Below are positions 57,991 to 64,000 of a stretch of 64,000 bases of DNA, in pieces. Under the pieces are notes generated by a model, which worked only from the letters and a program-made list of their open reading frames with translations, was not told the DNA's origin and made no database searches. The DNA is from Oerskovia sp042887685 (GTDB taxonomy: Bacteria > Actinomycetota > Actinomycetes > Actinomycetales > Cellulomonadaceae), in assembly GCF_042887685.1 (NCBI RefSeq), contig NZ_JBHVOS010000009.1, forward strand, positions 81,357-145,356, given 5' to 3'. Within the stretch, counting starts at the first letter, position 1. Each line of letters starts with the position of its first letter. The position numbers and the translations under genes are program-made.

Positions 57991-58953
57991 ATGACGCACG
58001 ACCAGAAGCCGGTGCGCGAGCGCCGCCCCACCGCCCCCGACGGCCTCGTGATCGTCGACAAGCCCCAGGGCCTCACGAGCCACGACGTCGTGAGTCGCCT
58101 GCGTCGGCTCGCGGGGACCCGCAAGGTCGGTCACGCGGGCACGCTCGACCCCATGGCGACGGGCGTCCTGGTCCTGGGGATCGGCCGCGCGACCAAGCTC
58201 CTGACGTACGTCGTGGGCGCGGACAAGGAGTACACCGCGACGATCCGGCTGGGCGCCGCCACGACCACGGACGACGCCGAGGGCGAGACCACCTCGCGGA
58301 CGGACGCCTCGGCCGTGACCCGCGAGGCGATCGACGCGGGCGTCGCGTCCCTGACGGGTCCCATCGAGCAGGTGCCGAGCTCGGTGTCGGCGATCAAGGT
58401 CGACGGGCAGCGCGCATACGCGCTCGTGCGCTCGGGCGAGCAGGTCGAGCTCACAGCCCGGCCCGTGACGATCTCGCGCTTCGAGGTCCACGAGGTGCGG
58501 CCCGTCGCGGCCGTTGGGCCGGGCGACGTCCCCGCCCTCGACGTCGACGTCACGGTCGTGTGCTCCTCGGGGACCTACATCCGTGCGCTCGCCCGCGACC
58601 TGGGAACGGACCTCGGCGTCGGGGGACACCTTACGGCCCTTCGTCGCACGCGCGTGGGCGGCTACACGATCGACGGCGCCTCGACGCTCGACGAGCTCGA
58701 GGCGCAGGTCGAGCGCGACGGCGTCCTCGCGACGCTCCCGCTCGCCGACGCGGCCCGCGCGACGTTCCCGGCGCGCGACCTGACGGCCGAGGAGCGCACC
58801 GCGCTGTCCTACGGCAAGTGGATCGACCCGTCCGCGCAGGACGCCACCACGGCCGCGATCGGCGACGACGGCTCCCTCGTCGCGCTGCTCGAGAACGTGG
58901 TGCGCGAGGGCAAGCACAAGGCCAGGCCGGTGATCGTGTTCGCCCCGGCGTGA
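57991..58953 (+). CDS. truB: tRNA pseudouridine(55) synthase
   Basis: Makes pseudouridine 55 in the T-loop of tRNAs. The 320-residue product has GLVIVDKPQGLTSHDVVSRL, the catalytic Asp53 in GHAGTLDPMATGVLVLGIG, and the SSGTYIRALARDLGTDLG segment, followed by a C-terminal PUA-like region. ATG 57991 with GAGGACC upstream. Confidence 0.96.
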   Translation: MTHDQKPVRERRPTAPDGLVIVDKPQGLTSHDVVSRLRRLAGTRKVGHAGTLDPMATGVLVLGIGRATKLLTYVVGADKEYTATIRLGAATTTDDAEGETTSRTDASAVTREAIDAGVASLTGPIEQVPSSVSAIKVDGQRAYALVRSGEQVELTARPVTISRFEVHEVRPVAAVGPGDVPALDVDVTVVCSSGTYIRALARDLGTDLGVGGHLTALRRTRVGGYTIDGASTLDELEAQVERDGVLATLPLADAARATFPARDLTAEERTALSYGKWIDPSAQDATTAAIGDDGSLVALLENVVREGKHKARPVIVFAPA

Positions 58954-59102
58954 GCACGGGCGCGGACCGCACGTGACCGCGGGCCGGCTCGATGGGGAAC
59001 ACGGGGCCGAGTCGTGGCAATCTTGACCAGGCGCGCCATGGGTGCGCGCCGTCGTCGGGCCTCCTGAGCGGACCCGCCTCACACACATCTCGAGGAGTAC
59101 GC

Positions 59103-60143
59103 GTGCACCTGTGGACGGACCTGGACCAGGTTCCGCCGGGATTCGGACCGTCGGTCGTGACGATCGGCAACTTCGACGGCGTCCACCGCGGCCATGCCGA
59201 GGTGCTCGGCCGCATCGTGTCCCTCGCCCGGGAGTCCGCCTCCCAGGCAGTGGCCGTGACGTTCCACCCTCACCCCGCGACGGTCCACCGGCCCGAGCGG
59301 GCGCCCGAGCTCCTGACCGGGATCGCCGACCGCATGGAGCTGCTCGAGGCCACGGGGCTCGATGCCGTGCTGCTCGTCGAGTACACGCTCGACTTCGCGC
59401 AGCAGACGCCGGAGGAGTTCGTGCGGACCTACCTCGTCGAGGGCCTGGGCGCCCGGACGGTAGTCGTGGGTCACGACGTGCGCTTCGGGCGCGACAACGC
59501 CGGCAACCTCGCGACCATGATCGAGCTCGGCCGGACGCACGGCTTCGAGGTCCGCGCGATCGACGACGTCGGGACGGTCGCGTCGGTCGCCGTGGACGCC
59601 GGTACGCCCAGCGGACGCTGGTCCTCGACCGAGATCCGGGGTCTGCTCCTGGACGGCAAGGTCCGTGAGGCCGCGGCGCTGCTCGGACGCCACCACCGCC
59701 TGCGCGGCGTCGTGATCCACGGCGACGCGCGCGGGCGCGAGCTCGGCTTCCCCACCGCCAACCTGGGCGCGATCAGCGGCATGATCCCCGCCGACGGCGT
59801 GTACGCCGGCTGGCTGCGCCGCCCCCAGCTCCTCGCGGCGGCGCCCGGGAACTGCGACGGCGTGCTCCCCGCAGCCATCTCGATCGGCACCAACCCCACG
59901 TTCGACGGCGTCGAGCGCCGCGTCGAGGCCTACGTCCTGGACCGCACCGACCTCGACCTGTACGACGAGGAGGTCGTCCTGGAGTTCGTCGAGCATCTGC
60001 GCCCCACGCTGCGCTTCGACGGCATCGACGCGCTCGTGGAGACCATGCACGACGACGTCGCGCGAGCCCGCGCGATCCTCGCCTCGGGTGCGGGGGCAGC
60101 CGCGCCGGACCCGGACGTGGCGCCGGCCGAGGCGGGGGAGTAG
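59103..60143 (+). CDS. ribF: Bifunctional riboflavin kinase / FAD synthetase
   Basis: Converts riboflavin to FMN and then FAD. The 346-residue product has the N-terminal adenylyltransferase domain (VVTIGNFDGVHRGH at about 18-31, then VTFHPHPA and the SSTEIRGLL motif) and the C-terminal flavokinase domain (RGRELGFPTANL and VEAYVLDRTDLDLYDE). GTG 59103 with GAGGAG upstream. The preceding 149-base gap after truB shows no clear terminator. Confidence 0.96.
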   Translation: MHLWTDLDQVPPGFGPSVVTIGNFDGVHRGHAEVLGRIVSLARESASQAVAVTFHPHPATVHRPERAPELLTGIADRMELLEATGLDAVLLVEYTLDFAQQTPEEFVRTYLVEGLGARTVVVGHDVRFGRDNAGNLATMIELGRTHGFEVRAIDDVGTVASVAVDAGTPSGRWSSTEIRGLLLDGKVREAAALLGRHHRLRGVVIHGDARGRELGFPTANLGAISGMIPADGVYAGWLRRPQLLAAAPGNCDGVLPAAISIGTNPTFDGVERRVEAYVLDRTDLDLYDEEVVLEFVEHLRPTLRFDGIDALVETMHDDVARARAILASGAGAAAPDPDVAPAEAGE

Positions 60144-60145
60144 TC

Positions 60146-60841
60146 GTGTCGGTCAAGAAGCAGCCCGTCCTGGAGACCCGTGCCCTGCGCGTCGGGTATG
60201 CCGAGGCGCCCGTGTGCGCGCCCGTCGACCTGGCGGTCCGCCCGGGCGAGCTGTGGGCGATCATCGGCCCCAACGGCAGCGGCAAGTCGACGCTCCTGCG
60301 AGCGCTCCTGGGCGTGCTCGCGCCCCTGTCCGGGAAGGTGCTGGCGTTCGGCCGGGACGTCGACGAGCGCGAGCGGGACTTCCGGGCCAAGGTCGTCGGG
60401 ATCCTCGACGACGACGCCTACTTCCCCGGGCTCACGGCCCGCGAGCACCTCGTCCTGACCGCGCGCGGCCACGGCGTCGCCGGGGCGGGCGAGGTCGTCG
60501 ACCAGCTCCTGGACCGCTTCGGCCTGAGCGAGCAGTCGGGGGCCATGCCGACCGAGCTGTCCTCGGGGCAGCGCAGACGCCTCCTGCTCGCGGCCGGTTT
60601 CGCCCGCCCCCGCGAGGTCCTGGTGCTCGACGAGCCCGAGCAGCGGCTCGACCCGGGCATGCGGGCCGATCTCGCGAGGATCCTCGTCGAGGAGGCCGGG
60701 CGCGGAGCCGCCGTCGTGTTCGCGACCCACGACCCCGACCTCGTCGAGCGCACCGGGGCCCGCGGGCTGCTCGTGGGCGACGACGAGTGCGTCCGCCTGG
60801 GACACCAGGCCGCGCTCGACGCACTCGCCCAAGTCCGTTGA
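60146..60841 (+). CDS. ABC transporter ATP-binding protein
   Basis: Cytoplasmic ATPase of an ABC exporter-type system. The 231-residue product has Walker A GPNGSGKST (41-49), signature LSSGQRRRLLL, Walker B VLVLDEPE and the switch histidine in ATHDPDL. GTG start two bases after ribF, and 10 bases before the membrane-protein gene, so the three genes probably form one transcript. Substrate not predictable. Confidence 0.9.
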   Translation: MSVKKQPVLETRALRVGYAEAPVCAPVDLAVRPGELWAIIGPNGSGKSTLLRALLGVLAPLSGKVLAFGRDVDERERDFRAKVVGILDDDAYFPGLTAREHLVLTARGHGVAGAGEVVDQLLDRFGLSEQSGAMPTELSSGQRRRLLLAAGFARPREVLVLDEPEQRLDPGMRADLARILVEEAGRGAAVVFATHDPDLVERTGARGLLVGDDECVRLGHQAALDALAQVR

Positions 60842-60851
60842 GGACCCGGCG

Positions 60852-62537
60852 ATGAACGCGGCGCAGGGCAGGGGCAAGAAGCGCCCGCACGGAGCGAAGC
60901 AGGGCTCCCACGGACCGGCACGTGACGCGACGCACGCCGCGCCGCGCGAACCCGTGACACCTGAACCTGCCGTCGAGCGCGCTCCCTTGCCGCTGCTCGT
61001 CGCCGACCCGGACGAGGAGTTCTCCGGTCGGGAGATCCGTCGCCTCACCGCACGCGTCACGGCCTCGCGGGCCGACGCGGGCCCCGGCGAGCTGCTGGGG
61101 AACGTCGCCTACGTCGTGGTGTCGATCGCGATCTCGATCGGCTTCGTGATCGGTGCCGCGAACGTGCTGCGCGAGACGATCTTCGTCGCTCCTGCCGACG
61201 GGCGGGCGACGGTCCTGACGGCCGCCACGATCCAGGCCCTCGCCTCTGTCGCGCTCCTGGCCCTCCTGACGGGCATGGCCGTGCGGCTGGGGCCGCTCGG
61301 GACCGGCAGCGCAGGTGTGCGCTGGTGGGTCCCGATGCCCGTCGACCGGCGCGGCCTGCTCACGCCGTCCTACTGGCGCGGTGTCGCGGTCGCGGTCGTC
61401 GTCGGGGCAGGGGGGCTCGCGGCCATCGCGCTCGCGTCCGGTGCCGATCCCGGTACGGCCGGGCGCAGCGCGGCCCTCGGTGCCGCCGCGGGACTCCTGC
61501 TCGTGGGGCTCGCCGGACTCATCCAGCCGCGGACCCGGGTGGCCGCGACGGTCGCGCGGGTGAGCGACGTGCTCATCGCTGCGGTCCCGGTCGCCGGGGT
61601 CGTGCTCGTGGCCGCGGGGTGGAGCGACCTCCGCGAGGTGTCGGTCCCCCCGTGGGTCGTCGTCGTCGTCGGAGCGGGCGCGCTGGCCCTCGCGGTCGTG
61701 TGGTGGCGGCGGCTCGAGGCGCTCGGGGCCCAGGTGCTGCGCACGCAGAGCGCCGTCGCGGACCAGGCAGGTGGCGCGATCCTGTCGCTCGACACGCGCG
61801 AGCTCGGCCGTGCGCTGAGCCGCGCAGGCTCGACCCGCGGTGGCAGGGCGCGCAGGCCCTCGCGCTTCGCGACCGTCCGGGGGCCGGTCACCGCGCTCGT
61901 CGCAGCCGACCTCACGCTCCTGCGGCGCAGCCCGTCGGCCGTCGCCCAGCTCGTGGGACTCACGGCGCTCGTGATCGTCGCCCAGCAGGTCCCCGCGTTC
62001 GAGGGCGGGTTCGGGTTGTTCGTGCTGCTCGTCGTCGCGGGGTTCCGCGGGGCCCAGCTCGGCGCCGAGGGGGCGCGCACGGCGGAGATGGTGCCCGCGC
62101 TCGATGCGATGATGCCGCTCTCCGCGCGCGACGCGCGACTCGCCCGGAGCGTCGTGCCGTCGCTGACCGCGCTCGTCGCGCTCGTGGTGGGGGTCGTGCC
62201 GCTCGTGCTGGGCACGGGGGAGTGGCTGTGGTTCGCCCTGGTGGTCGTCGTCGCGGTCGGCATGGGCGCGGCAGCGATCCGCGGCGCCTACCGCAAGCCG
62301 CCGAACTGGTCCGGACCGCTCATGTCGACCCCCGCGGGCGCGCTGCCGACCGGCGCCACGTCGATGATCGCCCAGGGTCCCGACGTCGCCGTGCTGAGCG
62401 CGATCCCGCTCGGCATCTGCCTCCTCGTGGGCGCGCCCACCCTGACGCTCGTCGTGTTCCAGGGGATCGCGGTCTGGATCGCGCTCGCCGTGGCCTCGCA
62501 CGTGCGGGCCACGGGAGCCAAGCCGCTGCTCGGCTGA
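60852..62537 (+). CDS. DUF6297-like membrane protein, probable ABC partner
   Basis: Large integral membrane protein of 561 residues. It has a basic N-terminal region (1-75), then about 12 hydrophobic segments in two groups (about 78-270 and 350-555), separated by a charged loop rich in Arg. It resembles the actinobacterial DUF6297 proteins that accompany a lone ABC ATPase; that name is from memory and should be checked. It is the likely permease for the ATPase just upstream. Confidence 0.72.
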   Translation: MNAAQGRGKKRPHGAKQGSHGPARDATHAAPREPVTPEPAVERAPLPLLVADPDEEFSGREIRRLTARVTASRADAGPGELLGNVAYVVVSIAISIGFVIGAANVLRETIFVAPADGRATVLTAATIQALASVALLALLTGMAVRLGPLGTGSAGVRWWVPMPVDRRGLLTPSYWRGVAVAVVVGAGGLAAIALASGADPGTAGRSAALGAAAGLLLVGLAGLIQPRTRVAATVARVSDVLIAAVPVAGVVLVAAGWSDLREVSVPPWVVVVVGAGALALAVVWWRRLEALGAQVLRTQSAVADQAGGAILSLDTRELGRALSRAGSTRGGRARRPSRFATVRGPVTALVAADLTLLRRSPSAVAQLVGLTALVIVAQQVPAFEGGFGLFVLLVVAGFRGAQLGAEGARTAEMVPALDAMMPLSARDARLARSVVPSLTALVALVVGVVPLVLGTGEWLWFALVVVVAVGMGAAAIRGAYRKPPNWSGPLMSTPAGALPTGATSMIAQGPDVAVLSAIPLGICLLVGAPTLTLVVFQGIAVWIALAVASHVRATGAKPLLG

Positions 62538-62688
62538 ACGGCCGGACGGGGTCGCTCCGCGCCGGACCGGGTGGTCCCGCGTCGGCCCGGGGGCGGCCGG
62601 GTACAAGGACCCGGATCGTCCGGACCAAAGGTCCTGGTGGTGTCTCTGCTCCGCGAGCAGCCTGGTGCTGACGACAGGAGCGGGAGCC

Positions 62689-63219
62689 ATGGAAGCAGTC
62701 GTGATCTACGAGTCCATGTTCGGGAACACCGCCGAGATCGCGCGGGCGGTGGCCGAGGGGCTGTCCGAGCAGGTGGACGTACGCACGGTCGAGGTGTCCG
62801 GTGCGGCGCCGGGCGACGACGTCCTGGGGGCCGACCTGATCGTCATCGGTGGCCCCACGCACGCGTTCGGCATGTCGCGCCCCGCCTCGCGCGAGGAGGC
62901 GGCCGGGCGGCGCCCGGGGAGCCCGACCGTCGAACGGGGCATCCGGGAGTGGCTCGACGCGCTCGCCGACGACGCCCCGGGGCGGTTCGGGGCGACGTTC
63001 GACACCCGCGTGAAGTCCGTCAAGCACCTCCCGGGCAGCGCAGCCCGCGCCGCCGACCGGGTGGCTCGCCGCCGTGGGCTCTCGCCCGCCGACTCGCCCC
63101 ACTCCTTCTACGTCGAGGGCATGGAGGGGCCGCTGTGCCCGGGAGAGATCGAGCGGGCGCGCGCGTGGGGGCGTGAGCTCGGGCGGACGGCGCTGGGGGC
63201 TCGGCAGGGCTCTTCCTGA
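62689..63219 (+). CDS. Flavodoxin-domain protein
   Basis: Predicted FMN-binding electron carrier or quinone-reductase-like protein. The 176-residue product has a phosphate-binding loop YESMFGNTAEIARAVAEGL and a VIGGPTHAFGMSRPASRE segment that would flank the flavin. The C-terminal half (GIREWLDAL, FDTRVKSVKHLPGSAA) fits short actinobacterial flavodoxins. ATG 62689 has AGGAG eight bases upstream. Redox partner not identifiable from context; the nearby ribF makes FMN but lies in a separate unit. Confidence 0.85.
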   Translation: MEAVVIYESMFGNTAEIARAVAEGLSEQVDVRTVEVSGAAPGDDVLGADLIVIGGPTHAFGMSRPASREEAAGRRPGSPTVERGIREWLDALADDAPGRFGATFDTRVKSVKHLPGSAARAADRVARRRGLSPADSPHSFYVEGMEGPLCPGEIERARAWGRELGRTALGARQGSS

Positions 63220-63572
63220 GTCGCGGCGTGGGGGCTGGACTCCGGCTCCGGCGCTTGGCGGCTCGATCCAGCTCCTGACGACCCAGCGCCCTCGGCGACC
63301 CAGTCCTCAGACACGCCGGGCCCAACCGCGCCTGCGCGTGAGTGGAGTGGTCCTCCCGACCGTGCCTCATGGCGGGCCGACCGGTGGGTCCGCAGCGGGT
63401 CCCGACAGCGAGGTGCGGACGGTAGGGCGAGTTGTCCTCTCCGCTCAGGCTTGCACAAGAGTCTCGTTTGCCTCTATGGTCCTGCTACCACCGCTGGCTG
63501 TGTGTTTGCTGAGTGCCGTGTTGGGGCCCGCCCGCAGGGGGTGTGGGTTTGGGTTTGTGCCTGTCGCTGGTG
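63220..63572 (+). other. Intergenic region before the right-edge gene
   Basis: About 350 bases with no trusted gene up to the preferred start at 63573. The first 200 bases are GC-rich like the rest of the window. From about 63480 the + strand becomes G/T-rich, marking the change in composition. Contains the promoter at 63451-63480. A frame open from GTG 63513 may extend the downstream gene. Confidence 0.55.
63451..63480 (+). promoter_or_regulatory. Promoter for the right-edge gene
   Basis: TTGCAC (63451-63456), 18-base spacer, TATGGT (63475-63480). One of the better -35/-10 pairs in the window; predicted start near 63487. Confidence 0.5.
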
Positions 63573-64000
63573 ATGGGTGCGTGGCTTACGGAGCGGTGGC
63601 CAGTGGTCTCGTCGTCCTTCTTTGGTGTCCCTTTCGCGCGTTTTGCGCGTGCTGTGTCCTCGGTGTCGCCTGGGTCTTCTGCGTCGTCTGTGCGTGGTGT
63701 GCGGCGTGGGGTGGCGTGGGGGGTGTCGGTGGTGCTCGCGGTGGGTGTGGTGCCTGCGGGTGTTGCTGTTGCGTCGGTTCCTGCTGTTGCTGGCGGGGGT
63801 GCGTCGGGGTCTGCGCCGGTGTGTGTGGGTTCTGCGGGGTCTGCTGCGGAGGCGACGTTGGTGGCTGCGTCGTGTGATCGCGAGGTCGAGGTGGTCTCGG
63901 AGCGCACGGCGTGGGACACGGTGTTCGCGACGCCGGAGGGTCATACGCGGGTGGAGACCTCTGCGGTGGCGGTGCGTACGGATGTCAATGGTGGGTGGCA
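63573..64000 (+). CDS. Secreted protein, 5' part; N-terminus resembles RHS/DNRLRE-type proteins
   Basis: Runs off the right edge; 142 residues are visible from the ATG at 63573 (frame open from 63513; GTG at 63513 or 63654 are other possible starts). From 63654 the frame gives a Ser/Arg-rich stretch, a hydrophobic export segment (WGVSVVLAVGVVPAGVAVA), then SCDREVEVVSERTAWDTVF and ATPEGHTRVETSAVAVRTDV. The pattern of VxVxSERT, TxFATPEG and SAVAVR resembles the region after the signal peptide in large actinobacterial RHS-repeat or DNRLRE surface proteins. That is recognition from memory on a short stretch. Codons use GGT, GCT, TCT and GTG far more than neighbouring genes, suggesting transfer. 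Confidence 0.5.
   Translation, partial: MGAWLTERWPVVSSSFFGVPFARFARAVSSVSPGSSASSVRGVRRGVAWGVSVVLAVGVVPAGVAVASVPAVAGGGASGSAPVCVGSAGSAAEATLVAASCDREVEVVSERTAWDTVFATPEGHTRVETSAVAVRTDVNGGW

Noticed and set aside
63474..63944. Minus-strand frames at the right edge rich in His, Arg and Thr
   Set aside because: They are the complement of a G/T-rich + strand coding region with a plausible export segment; no minus-strand domain is visible.
1..64000. tRNA, rRNA or 4.5S RNA genes
   Set aside because: I looked in all gaps over 80 bases and found no cloverleaf or SRP RNA signature, but this is by eye only.

Overview
The window is 64 kb of very GC-rich DNA with dense genes, almost all on the + strand. Gene content and order match the housekeeping core of an actinobacterium: ileS-folC, smc-ftsY, amtB-glnB-glnD-ffh, rpsP-khpA-rimM-trmD-rplS-lepB-rnhB, dprA-xerC-rpsB-tsf-pyrH-frr-cdsA-rlmN, dxr-rip1-ispG, proS, rimP-nusA-ylxR-infB-rbfA and truB-ribF. 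The eukaryote-like isoleucyl-tRNA synthetase, a PII protein with Tyr51, DUF2469, the DUF4081-GNAT protein and many leaderless TANNNT promoters also point to Actinobacteria. A member of the Micrococcales near Cellulomonas or Cellulosimicrobium is my inference; no rRNA gene is present to test it.

Layout. 1-3950: 3' part of ileS and folC. 3951-9238: an accessory block, dhaK-dhaL-dhaM (PTS-type dihydroxyacetone kinase) followed by a TetR regulator and a DHA2-type drug exporter. It separates folC from its usual followers, DUF4233 and ndk. 9244-15747: DUF4233, ndk, smc, a small membrane protein and ftsY. 15941-21128: ammonium uptake and nitrogen signalling (amtB, glnB, a short glnD), then ffh. 21249-27334: an amidohydrolase, then ribosomal protein, rRNA and tRNA maturation, signal peptidase and RNase HII genes. 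27513-32194: DUF2469, yraN, comM, dprA and xerC. 32195-33898: a repeat-rich stretch around a minus-strand M23 peptidase. 33899-48085: rpsB through proS, broken by a 10-N assembly gap at 34956-34965. 48172-55216: a ferritin-like lipoprotein (minus strand) and the nusA-infB operon through rbfA. 55217-57944: palindromes, GC-rich repeats and a divergent exporter/TetR pair. 57991-63219: truB, ribF, an ABC ATPase with its membrane partner, and a flavodoxin. 63513 to the end: the start of a secreted protein with markedly different base use.

Functional links. Protein targeting is represented by ftsY, ffh, lepB and a site-2 protease. Translation and ribosome assembly are represented by rpsP, rimM, trmD, rplS, rpsB, tsf, frr, rimP, nusA, ylxR, infB, rbfA and truB. 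The nitrogen module pairs AmtB and PII with a GlnD that has lost the C-terminal ACT sensory region. Two TetR/exporter pairs sit inside otherwise conserved synteny, each with an operator-like palindrome in a promoter.

I see no tRNA, rRNA, CRISPR array, transposase or phage module. No wholly new multi-gene system is evident. The points that most deserve follow-up are the ACT-less GlnD, the 16-bp hairpin in the 5' end of glnD, the triplicated translation start of the M23 peptidase, the palindrome cluster after rbfA, and the compositionally distinct gene at the right edge.
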